Source: Deltaproteobacteria bacterium (GTDB lineage: Bacteria; Myxococcota_A; UBA9160; JAFDET01). From it: a DNA stretch of 5,518 nucleotides. A program made the position numbers and the translations under genes. Positions 1-5,518 of the stretch are shown here, one piece after another. The notes under the pieces are model-generated. The model was not told where the DNA came from. It saw only the letters and a program-made list of their open reading frames with translations, and searched no databases. The stretch spans positions 1-5,518 of the forward strand of contig JAFDET010000237.1 of the NCBI GenBank assembly GCA_019310195.1, given 5' to 3'. The stretch's first letter is position 1. Every line of letters starts with the position of its first letter.

Positions 1-1
1 C

Positions 2-1909
2 GCCTGGGGCGTCGTCGGCCACCTGATGGGCGTGAAGAACAGCGATGCTCTGCGCGAGGCCCACGAAGCCGTTCAGCCCCGCGTGGTCACGCTGGGGATC
101 CGCATGGGCCAGAGCCGGCCCCTCTACGACGCCCTGCGCACGCTGCGCGAAGGCTCGGGCTGGAGCGCACTGGACCCGGCCCAGCACCGCATCGTGGAGT
201 CGTTGCTGCGCGACGCGCGGCTAGCGGGCGTGGGGCTCGAGGGCGAGGCGCGCGAGCGCTTCAACGCCATCCAGCTCGAGCTGGCGGAGCTGGCGACGCA
301 CTTCAACAACCACGTGCTCGATGCCACCAAGGCCTTCGCCCTCACCCTGCGCAGCACCGCTGAGGCAGAGGGCCTGCCGGAGAGTCTGCTGCAGCTGGGC
401 GCCCAGCTGGCGCGCGAGGCCGGCGAGGAGCAGGCCAGCGCCGAGGCCGGGCCCTGGCGGATCGGCCTGGGGATCGGCCTGGACGCGCCCTGCTTCATCC
501 CCTTCATGGAGCACGCGCGACGCCGGGACCTGCGCGAGACGCTCTATCGCGCCTACGTCAGCCGCGCGTCGTCGGGCGAGCTGGACAACGTTCCCATCAT
601 CCGGAAGATCCTGACCCTGCGCCGCGAGGAGGCGAAGCTGCTCGGCTTCGCCGACTTCGTCGAGGTCTCGTTGTCCACCAAGATGGCCCCGGACGTCTCC
701 GCGGTGGAGGGTCTGCTGGAGGAGCTGCGCGGCGCGTCCCTGGAGCCGGCGCGCGCCGAGCTGGCCGAGCTGCGCTCCCTGGCGCGCGAGCAGGGCGCGC
801 TGGAGGCCGAGGACTTCGCGCTCTGGGACGTGGCCTTCTGGTCCGAGCGCCTGCGCGAGAGCCGCTACGCCTACAGTGACGAGGAGCTGCGCCCCTGGTT
901 CCCGTTCCCCAAGGTGCTGGAGGGGCTCTTCGCCCTGGCGAACCGGCTCTTCGACGTGACGATCACGGCCGCCGATGGCGAGGCGGCGGTCTGGCACGCC
1001 GACGTGCGTTTCTTCCGGGTCTGCGCCGCCGCCGGCGAGCCCATCGCCGCTTTCTTCCTGGATCCCTACAGCCGCCCGGGCGAGAAGCGCGGTGGTGCGT
1101 GGATGGACGAGTGCGTGGGGCGCAGCCGTCTGCTGGCGCCGACGCCCGGTGGCGTGCGGCTGCCGGTGGCCTACCTGGTGTGCAACCAGGCCCCGCCCAC
1201 GGACGGTAAGCCCTCGCTGATGAGCTTCGGGGAGGCCGAGACCCTCTTCCACGAGTTCGGCCACGGCCTCCAGCACATGCTCACCCGGGTGGAGTACGGC
1301 CTGGCCGCCGGAATCCGCAACGTGGAGTGGGACGCGGTGGAGCTCCCCAGCCAGTTCATGGAGAACTGGCTGTACGAGCGGGATGTGGTGCGCGGCATCT
1401 CCGGTCACGTGGAGAGCGGCGATCCCCTTCCCGAGGCGCTCTTCGAGAAGATCCGCGCGGCGCGCAACCACATGGCGGGGAGCGTGATGCTGCGGCAGCT
1501 CTACTTCTCGCTGACGGACCTGACGCTGCACGGCGGCTACGACCCGGAAGGCGGCGAGTCGCCCTTCGACGTGCAGCGCCGCGTCGCTGAGCGAACCACG
1601 GTGATTCCGCCGCTGCCCGAGGACCGCTTCCTGTGCAGCTTCGGCCACATCTTCGGCGGCGGTTACGCGGCCGGCTACTACAGCTACAAGTGGGCCGAGG
1701 TGCTTTCGGCGGACGCCTTCGCGGCGTTCGAGGAGGCCGGCCTCGCAGAGGACGAGGCCTTGCGCCAGACCGGCCGGCGCTACCGGGACACGGTGCTGGC
1801 CCTCGGCGGCAGCCGGTCGCCCATGGAGGTCTTCACGGCCTTTCGGGGCCGAGAGCCCACCACCGAGGCCCTGTTGCGCCACTCGGGGCTCTTGGGAGCG
1901 GGAGGCTGA
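2..1909 (+). CDS. prlC: Oligopeptidase A-like M3 zinc metallopeptidase, 5'-truncated by window edge
   Basis: Cytosolic zinc endopeptidase that degrades short peptides, including cleaved signal peptides in the family's known role. Numbering from the ATG at 26, the zinc site is HEFGH (409-413) with the third ligand Glu439 in the AVELPSQFMENW block. The His413-to-Glu439 spacing of 26 matches my recollection of E. coli OpdA and is one longer than in thimet oligopeptidase. The C-terminal substrate-binding segment is GHIFGGGYAAGYYSY (His541, Tyr547, Tyr551, Tyr554), and the tail FRGREP is also OpdA-like. The ATG at 26 is probably not the start. The frame stays open to the left edge, and the preceding residues (AWGVVGHL) continue into MGVKNSDALREA, which matches the internal OpdA block SPVSHLNSVKNSPELREA. 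Roughly 70 N-terminal residues therefore lie outside the window (OpdA is about 680 aa). A 4-residue tandem duplication lies near residues 146-153. The OsmC gene follows after 2 nt. Family assignment is very secure; the prlC/opdA symbol rests on similarity. Confidence 0.95.
   Translation, partial: AWGVVGHLMGVKNSDALREAHEAVQPRVVTLGIRMGQSRPLYDALRTLREGSGWSALDPAQHRIVESLLRDARLAGVGLEGEARERFNAIQLELAELATHFNNHVLDATKAFALTLRSTAEAEGLPESLLQLGAQLAREAGEEQASAEAGPWRIGLGIGLDAPCFIPFMEHARRRDLRETLYRAYVSRASSGELDNVPIIRKILTLRREEAKLLGFADFVEVSLSTKMAPDVSAVEGLLEELRGASLEPARAELAELRSLAREQGALEAEDFALWDVAFWSERLRESRYAYSDEELRPWFPFPKVLEGLFALANRLFDVTITAADGEAAVWHADVRFFRVCAAAGEPIAAFFLDPYSRPGEKRGGAWMDECVGRSRLLAPTPGGVRLPVAYLVCNQAPPTDGKPSLMSFGEAETLFHEFGHGLQHMLTRVEYGLAAGIRNVEWDAVELPSQFMENWLYERDVVRGISGHVESGDPLPEALFEKIRAARNHMAGSVMLRQLYFSLTDLTLHGGYDPEGGESPFDVQRRVAERTTVIPPLPEDRFLCSFGHIFGGGYAAGYYSYKWAEVLSADAFAAFEEAGLAEDEALRQTGRRYRDTVLALGGSRSPMEVFTAFRGREPTTEALLRHSGLLGAGG
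459..482 (+). repeat. Perfect 12-bp tandem duplication inside the M3 peptidase gene
   Basis: The 12-mer ggatcggcctgg occurs twice back to back with no mismatch (459-470 and 471-482). It is in frame and encodes the consecutive tetrapeptides IGLG and IGLD, in the stretch PWRIGLGIGLDAP. E. coli OpdA, as I recall it, has a shorter stretch here (GYLLTLDIP), so the extra four residues look like a recent in-frame slippage duplication in the loop before the conserved (A/I)P...P.M block. The repeat is seen directly; the duplication history is inferred. Confidence 0.8.
1901..1905 (+). promoter_or_regulatory. Shine-Dalgarno site for the OsmC-family gene
   Basis: GGAGG lies inside the last codons of the peptidase gene, 6 nt before the ATG at 1912. 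It decides the OsmC start. An in-frame ATG at 1633 would give a 244-aa product whose first 93 residues are an out-of-frame, Arg/Gly-rich reading of the peptidase gene. The ATG at 1912 instead begins exactly where OsmC-like sequence starts. Confidence 0.8.
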
Positions 1910-1911
1910 GC

Positions 1912-2367
1912 ATGTCCGAGCACCGCTGCACGGTGGCCTGGCAGCGCGAGACGCCGGGATTTGGCTACGAGGAGTACGACCGCACCCACACCTGGACCTT
2001 CGCTGGGGGCGCCTCCCTGGAGGCGTCGGCGGCGCCCCAGTTCCGCGGGCGCGAGGAGCTTCCGAATCCCGAGGAGGCCCTGGTGGGCGCCCTGGCCAGC
2101 TGTCACATGCTGACGTTCCTGGCCGTGGCGGCGCGCAAGCGCCTGGTGGTGGACTCCTACGAGGACGACGCGTCGGGCGTGATGGAGAAGAACGAGGACG
2201 GGAAGCTCGCGGTCACGCGCGTGGTGCTGCGCCCGCGCGTGGTCTTCGGAGGCGAGCGCGGTCCGTCGGCAGAGGAGCTGGAGCGCATGCACGAGATCGC
2301 CCACCGCGAGTGCTTCATCGCCAACTCGGTGAAGACCGAAGTCGTGCTCGAGCCCCGGGACGCGTGA
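1912..2367 (+). CDS. OsmC/Ohr-family peroxidase-like protein (151 aa)
   Basis: OsmC/Ohr proteins are small cytosolic homodimers that reduce organic hydroperoxides with a two-cysteine mechanism. The expected pair is present: Cys64 in ALASCHMLTFL at the start of the core helix, preceded by the family's NPEE motif (Glu54/Glu55), and Cys134 in HRECFIANS. Arg24 in EYDRTHTW is a candidate for the arginine that activates the peroxidatic cysteine. Cys6 is extra and probably not catalytic. The length is usual for the family. The start at 1912 is supported by a GGAGG site and a 2-nt gap from the peptidase stop. The stop overlaps the GTG start of the next gene, so the three genes are very probably one operon. 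The sequence looks closer to the broad OsmC-like group (long SYEDDASGVMEK strand, R-P-rich edge) than to classical Ohr, so the true substrate (organic peroxide or other) is open. Confidence 0.93.
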   Translation: MSEHRCTVAWQRETPGFGYEEYDRTHTWTFAGGASLEASAAPQFRGREELPNPEEALVGALASCHMLTFLAVAARKRLVVDSYEDDASGVMEKNEDGKLAVTRVVLRPRVVFGGERGPSAEELERMHEIAHRECFIANSVKTEVVLEPRDA

Positions 2368-2702
2368 GCGTCCGCCATCCGCGCTGGCTGCGCATCCACG
2401 CGGTCGTGCGCCGGATTCCGCGCGGCCGGGTGGCCACCTACGGACAGGTGGCGAAGCTGGCCGGCATGGCTGGGCACGCGCGCCAGGTGGGCTACGCGCT
2501 GCACGCACTGGGCGAGGGGGAGGACGTGCCCTGGCAGCGGGTGGTGAACGCCCGGGGCGAGGTCAGCACCCGCGCCGAGCCCCACGCCGAGTCGATCCAG
2601 CGCCAGCTTCTGGAGCGCGAAGGCGTGCGCTTCGACCTGCGCGGCCGCATCGACCTGGAGCGCTATGCCTGGCGCCCTCGCCGCTGCGCCGCTTCTCCGT
2701 GA
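2364..2702 (+). CDS. Alkyltransferase-like (ATL) MGMT-fold protein, active-site Cys replaced by Trp
   Basis: The protein resembles the C-terminal DNA-binding domain of O6-methylguanine-DNA methyltransferase. The winged-helix HTH is RVATYGQVAKLAG (22-34) with conserved Tyr26. The Arg-finger region is GHARQVGYAL (Arg40). The active-site block reads PWQRVVNARGEVS (56-68) instead of PCHRV, with Trp57 where MGMT has its methyl-accepting cysteine. The C-terminal block (EGVRFDLRGRIDLERYAW) is typical of short ATL proteins of about 110 aa. Without the cysteine it cannot accept an alkyl group. Characterised ATLs bind O6-alkylguanine, flip it out and hand the lesion to nucleotide excision repair, and that role is inferred here. 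I chose GTG 2364 because it overlaps the OsmC stop (GTGA) and the homologous sequence begins just after it. An in-frame ATG at 2310 would read 18 codons of non-homologous sequence inside the OsmC gene. No strong ribosome site is visible, so coupled re-initiation is likely. Confidence 0.9.
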   Translation: MSVRHPRWLRIHAVVRRIPRGRVATYGQVAKLAGMAGHARQVGYALHALGEGEDVPWQRVVNARGEVSTRAEPHAESIQRQLLEREGVRFDLRGRIDLERYAWRPRRCAASP

Positions 2703-2720
2703 GGTGACCGCCCCGGCTGG

Positions 2721-2729
2721 TGATATACA
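2721..2729 (+). promoter_or_regulatory. Possible extended -10 promoter element before the flavoenzyme gene
   Basis: TGATATACA fits the extended -10 form TGnTATAnT at most positions (hexamer TATACA, 4 of 6 matches to TATAAT). It is a conspicuous AT-rich island in the 34-nt gap between the alkyltransferase-like gene and the flavoenzyme. No recognisable -35 box lies 16-18 nt upstream. Transcription would start near 2735-2737, at or next to the GTG at 2737. This is a single weak motif in one gap and may be chance. Confidence 0.3.
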
Positions 2730-2736
2730 TCCAGGG

Positions 2737-4698
2737 GTGCAAGCCAGAGACCGCGACCTCGGGATGGGCCGGAAGATCTCGCGGCGGGACTTCCTGCACG
2801 GGGCCGTCGGCAGCCTCGTGGCGGGTGCCGCGCTCGCGCCCGGCTGCTCGCAGGAGCAGAGTCCGCCGCCGGCCGGCCCGGTCGGCAAGGCTGGAGCGCC
2901 GTTCGACCGGATCGCCTATCCGCCGTCGCGCCTCGGGCCGCGCGGGAGTCATGCGGGCTCCTTCGAGACGGCGCACCAGATGGGGCACGAGAAACGCACG
3001 GACTGGGGCCCGGTCGCCGAGCCCGACGCCGGCGAGTACGACCTGGTGGTGGTGGGCGCGGGCGTCAGTGGTCTGGCGGCCGCCTTCTTCTACCGCGAGC
3101 AGCACCCGGGCGCGCGGGTGCTGCTGCTCGAGAACCACGACGACTTCGGCGGCCACGCCAAGCGCAACGAGTTCGAGTGGAACGGCCGCACGATCCTCGG
3201 GTACGGCGGCAGCCAGTCGCTCGAGGCGCCGGGGGCGTACAGCGACGTGGCCCAGGGGCTCCTGACCAGGATCGGCGTGGAGACGGCGCGCCTGGAAGAC
3301 GCCTACGACCAGGGCTTCTACCGGCGCCACGGTCTGGCGCCCGGCGTCTACTTCGACCGGGCGACCTACGGAACCGACCGACTGGTGCGGACGGATTTCA
3401 TGGACCCCTCCGCTTTCCTGCCCGTTGCCCGGTCCGGCGTACCGATCGAGGACGCGATCGCCGAGATGCCCCTGTCCGAGCCGGCGAGGCGCGAACTGCA
3501 ACGGCTCATCAGCGCCTCCGACGATCGGCTCCAGGACCAGTCGATCTTCCGCGAGCCCGGCTACCTGCAGTCGATCTCGTACCGGGACTTCCTGACCAAG
3601 GACCTCGGGGTCGAGCAGCCGGAGGTGATCGCTCTGCTCCAGGACGTGCCCAGCGGGTACTTCGGGCACGGAATCGATGCGGTTCCGGCCCTCGAAGCGC
3701 TGGGCTTCGGCCTGCCCGGGCTCGGATCCACCAGCCTGGGCGACTTCGAAGGCCTGATCCGGCGCGGCATCTCCCTCGCTCTCGAGCCCTACGTCTATCA
3801 CTTCCCGGACGGAAACGCGTCGGTCGCGCGTCTGCTCGTGCGCCGGCTCATCCCGACTGTGGCCGACGGCTCCAGCATGGAAGACGTCGTCACTGCGGAG
3901 TTCGACTACCAGAGCTTGGATCGCCCAGGTGCCGATGTGCGGCTGAGGCTCGACAGCACGGTCGTGCGGGTGGAGCACGAGGGGGCCCCGCGATCCGCAG
4001 AGCGCGTCGCCGTTACCTACGTGCGTGCCGGGCGCACCGAGCGGGTTCGCGCTCGGCGCGTGATCCTCGCCTGCTACAACCGGGTCGTTCCCTTGCTGTG
4101 CCCTGAGCTTCCGGATGCGCAGAAGGCGGCGCTCGGGTCGCTGGTGAAGATCCCCCTCGTCTACACCAACGTGTTGCTGCGCAACTGGCGCCCCTTCCAG
4201 GAGCTGGGCCTCGCGCTTGCACACTGCCCGGGCAGCTGGCACCGGCTCTCCATGCTGGACTTCCCGGTGAGCCTGGGCGGGTACGGGTTCAGCGCCGGTC
4301 CGGACGATCCCATCGTGCTCCACATGAGCCGGACTATGGTTCACCCCGGGCTGAAGCCGCGGGACCAATCTCGCGTCGGCCGCTCCCGGATGCTTGCCAC
4401 GTCGTTCGAGACCATCGAACGCGAGATTCGCATCCATCTGGGCGGCATGCTCGGTGCCGGCGGCTTCGATCCGGCTCGCGACATCGAAGGGATTGCGGTG
4501 AACCGCTGGCCCCACGGATACGCGTTCCACCCGAACCCCCTGTTCGACCCGGAGTACGGCCCGGGCGAGGCGCCCCACGAGATCGGGCGACAGCGCTTCG
4601 GGCGCATCGCCATCGCCAACTCCGACGCGGGCGCGAGGGCCTATCTCGACTGCGCCATCGACCAGGCCTGGCGCGCCGTCGGCGAGCTGTCCGCCTGA
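2737..4698 (+). CDS. Tat-exported FAD-dependent oxidoreductase, spermidine dehydrogenase-like
   Basis: Predicted periplasmic flavoenzyme of the amine oxidase/NAD(P)-binding Rossmann type. From the GTG at 2737 (653 aa), the N-terminus has a twin-arginine motif SRRDFL (15-20), a short hydrophobic stretch (about 22-35) and then Cys37. The FAD dinucleotide fold is VVVGAGVSG (104-112; Gly107, Gly109, Gly112), with the ribose-binding acid Glu132 and GGHAKR (138-143) after it. GYGGSQSLE (155-163) and the C-terminal FAD motif IANSDAGARAY (625-636) followed by DCAIDQAW complete the family pattern. The overall layout and the DRDLGMGRKISRRDFL leader resemble proteins annotated as spermidine dehydrogenase (SpdH, known from Pseudomonas aeruginosa), which oxidise polyamines to aldehydes; the substrate here is unproven. 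Start choices: GTG 2737 is preferred because relatives, as I recall them, carry the D-R-E/D-L-G-M prefix. ATG 2764 gives 644 aa and keeps the full Tat signal. ATG 2665 has a TGGAG upstream but adds an unusually long N-region overlapping the previous gene. No strong ribosome site precedes 2737 or 2764. Confidence 0.88.
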   Translation: MQARDRDLGMGRKISRRDFLHGAVGSLVAGAALAPGCSQEQSPPPAGPVGKAGAPFDRIAYPPSRLGPRGSHAGSFETAHQMGHEKRTDWGPVAEPDAGEYDLVVVGAGVSGLAAAFFYREQHPGARVLLLENHDDFGGHAKRNEFEWNGRTILGYGGSQSLEAPGAYSDVAQGLLTRIGVETARLEDAYDQGFYRRHGLAPGVYFDRATYGTDRLVRTDFMDPSAFLPVARSGVPIEDAIAEMPLSEPARRELQRLISASDDRLQDQSIFREPGYLQSISYRDFLTKDLGVEQPEVIALLQDVPSGYFGHGIDAVPALEALGFGLPGLGSTSLGDFEGLIRRGISLALEPYVYHFPDGNASVARLLVRRLIPTVADGSSMEDVVTAEFDYQSLDRPGADVRLRLDSTVVRVEHEGAPRSAERVAVTYVRAGRTERVRARRVILACYNRVVPLLCPELPDAQKAALGSLVKIPLVYTNVLLRNWRPFQELGLALAHCPGSWHRLSMLDFPVSLGGYGFSAGPDDPIVLHMSRTMVHPGLKPRDQSRVGRSRMLATSFETIEREIRIHLGGMLGAGGFDPARDIEGIAVNRWPHGYAFHPNPLFDPEYGPGEAPHEIGRQRFGRIAIANSDAGARAYLDCAIDQAWRAVGELSA

Positions 4699-4735
4699 CC
4701 TGCGGCGCCTCTGGGGTGAAGCGGGATCCGAGAAT

Positions 4736-5434
4736 CTATGCGCTGCCGGGCCGGCGGGCCGACTTGGGACGAGCCAGGTAGACGGCGTGGCGAAGTCCTC
4801 CTCCGGGAGGGCGCCGTCGCTCGAACGCGAAGCCCGCCCGGCCGAGCCGCTTCTCGAAGCTGGCGTCGGTTGCCTCGGCCCACAGCGCGAAGACGCCGTC
4901 CGCCGCCAGCGCCTGGTGAGTTCGCTGCAGGGCGCGTCGGCCGAAGAAGGGATCCTCGTTGCGGCGCCGGCCACGCTCGGGGCCGCAGTACAGGTCGAGC
5001 ACGATCGCGTCGAAGCGTTCGCGCCGACCCAGGGCAGCGTCGGCGATGATCTCCGCCACGTCCCCGACCTCGACCCGGACCCGGGGGTCATCCAGCGCCG
5101 CGTCGGTCAAGCCGGCGAGGGGCCCCCGACACCAGCGCACTACATCCGGGTTGATCTCCGCCACGGTTACCCGGGCGGACGCCGGCAGCCCGTCGAGGGC
5201 CGCGCGCAGGGTGATTCCCATGCCCAGCCCGCTGACCAGCACCTCTGCGCCCGCGCGCCCGCCGAGAGCCCGGCTCGCCTCCGCGCCCAGCACCTGCTCC
5301 GAACGACTGGTGGCGCTGGTCATCAGCACACGGCCGTCGATGCTGATCAGGAAGTCCCGATCCCCCCGCCGCCGCAGCTCGAGGACGCCGTCCCGGGTCT
5401 CGATGCGCTCCAGCACCTCCCACGGCCGACTCAT
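4736..5434 (-). CDS. Spermidine synthase-like SAM/dcSAM-binding Rossmann protein (232 aa)
   Basis: Class I methyltransferase-fold protein of the polyamine aminopropyltransferase-like group. The nucleoside-binding glycine loop is VLVSGLGMGITLRAAL (65-80, Gly69/71/73). The ribose-binding acid is Glu93 in VAEINPDVV, Asp125 sits in GDVAEII, and Asp147 in IVLDLYCGPE occupies the active-site strand. Before the core there is a short beta region (ELRRRGDRDFLISIDGR, 19-35) like the synthase N-terminal sheet. In true spermidine synthases the active-site stretch reads D-x-x-D; here the second Asp position is Cys150. The Tyr-His pair usual in the region after the beta sheet is not apparent around SRSEQVLG (43-50). 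Canonical synthase activity is therefore doubtful, and a methyltransferase or divergent aminopropyltransferase is equally possible. A basic RGRRR loop (154-158) and a basic tail are unusual details. The ATG at 5434 has AGGGGG 9 nt upstream and overlaps the stop of a micro-ORF (ATGA). The gene converges on the flavoenzyme across 37 nt. Confidence 0.85.
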   Translation of the reverse strand: MSRPWEVLERIETRDGVLELRRRGDRDFLISIDGRVLMTSATSRSEQVLGAEASRALGGRAGAEVLVSGLGMGITLRAALDGLPASARVTVAEINPDVVRWCRGPLAGLTDAALDDPRVRVEVGDVAEIIADAALGRRERFDAIVLDLYCGPERGRRRNEDPFFGRRALQRTHQALAADGVFALWAEATDASFEKRLGRAGFAFERRRPPGGGLRHAVYLARPKSARRPGSA

Positions 5435-5484
5435 TCAGGCTTGCCCCCTGCCGCCTTCGGCGCCTCGAAGGTGCCACGGCTCAT
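5431..5484 (-). CDS. Possible 17-aa micro-ORF coupled by ATGA overlaps
   Basis: Minus-strand ATG at 5484 opens a frame encoding MSRGTFEAPKAAGGKPE and stops with TGA at 5433-5431, sharing ATGA with the start of the synthase-like gene. Its own ATG also forms an ATGA with the stop of another frame entering from the right edge (ending ...SPDGLSHP). No family is recognisable and no strong ribosome site precedes it. It could be a coupling or leader peptide, a remnant of an upstream gene, or chance. In-frame TGA at about 5501 blocks any N-terminal extension in this frame. Confidence 0.25.
   Translation of the reverse strand: MSRGTFEAPKAAGGKPE
5444..5449 (-). promoter_or_regulatory. Shine-Dalgarno site for the spermidine synthase-like gene
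   Basis: Read on the minus strand this is AGGGGG, 9 nt before the ATG at 5434. It supports that start over internal alternatives. It lies inside the micro-ORF that ends at 5431, as expected for translationally coupled genes. Confidence 0.55.
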
Positions 5485-5518
5485 GGGTGGCTCAAACCAT
5501 CAGGCGAGCGGGCTGGAC

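Noticed and set aside
26..28. ATG at 26 as the true start of the M3 peptidase
   Set aside because: The frame is open to the left edge, and the codons before the ATG continue a block that is internal in OpdA, so the protein begins upstream of the window.
221..1882. Long open frame (553 codons) on the minus strand opposite the peptidase gene
   Set aside because: Its translation is a low-complexity His/Arg/Leu/Gly/Ala mix with no recognisable motif. It exists because GC-rich third positions of the real gene suppress antisense stops.
1633..1911. N-terminal extension of the OsmC-like protein from an upstream in-frame ATG
   Set aside because: These 93 codons are an out-of-frame Arg/Gly-rich reading of the peptidase C-terminus. 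The ATG at 1912 has a proper GGAGG site and begins the family homology.
4699..4735. Possible bidirectional terminator between the convergent genes
   Set aside because: The 37-nt gap contains short palindromes (GGCGCC, GGATCC) but no convincing stem-loop and no T-run on either strand.
2563..5091. Very long open frame (842 codons) on the minus strand opposite the alkyltransferase-like and flavoenzyme genes
   Set aside because: It runs antisense across two clearly recognisable genes and into a third in another frame. Its sequence shows no family motif, and it is explained by GC codon bias.
5088..5477. 129-codon minus-strand frame beginning at a GTG near 5477
   Set aside because: It overlaps the synthase-like gene in another frame, is Arg/Gly/Ala-rich with no motif, and is best explained as a shadow of that gene.

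Overview
The window is uniformly G+C-rich and almost entirely coding. It looks like a chromosomal segment of a high-GC Gram-negative bacterium. A myxobacterial or deltaproteobacterial-type lineage is my best guess, held with low confidence: it rests on the GC-rich, strongly codon-biased sequence, an OpdA-type (proteobacterial) M3 peptidase and a Tat-exported flavoenzyme. I see no mobile elements, RNA genes, CRISPR or phage signals.

Layout: (1) positions 2-1909, +, the 5'-truncated C-terminal ~90% of an oligopeptidase A-like M3 metallopeptidase; (2) 1912-2367, +, an OsmC/Ohr-family thiol peroxidase-like protein, starting 2 nt after the peptidase stop; (3) 2364-2702, +, an alkyltransferase-like (ATL) MGMT-fold protein whose GTG start overlaps the OsmC stop (GTGA); (4) 2737-4698, +, a Tat-signal FAD-dependent oxidoreductase of the spermidine dehydrogenase-like group, after a 34-nt gap holding an extended -10-like element; (5) 4736-5434, -, a spermidine synthase-like Rossmann protein (aminopropyl-/methyltransferase fold), converging on gene 4 across 37 nt. 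A 17-codon micro-ORF (5431-5484, -) is joined to gene 5 by an ATGA overlap. Another reading frame entering from the right edge ends in an ATGA overlap with the micro-ORF start.

The first three genes are so tightly packed that co-transcription and translational coupling are likely. They share a loose stress and repair theme: peptide disposal, organic peroxide reduction and alkyl-lesion recognition. The flavoenzyme may be read through from that operon or have its own promoter. Its convergent neighbour resembles a polyamine synthase but lacks one of the two catalytic aspartates, so a polyamine link between them is suggestive, not shown. No clearly novel system is visible. The points most worth checking are the dehydrogenase-like/synthase-like pair, the Cys-to-Trp alkyltransferase, the perfect 12-bp in-frame duplication in the peptidase, and the micro-ORF.
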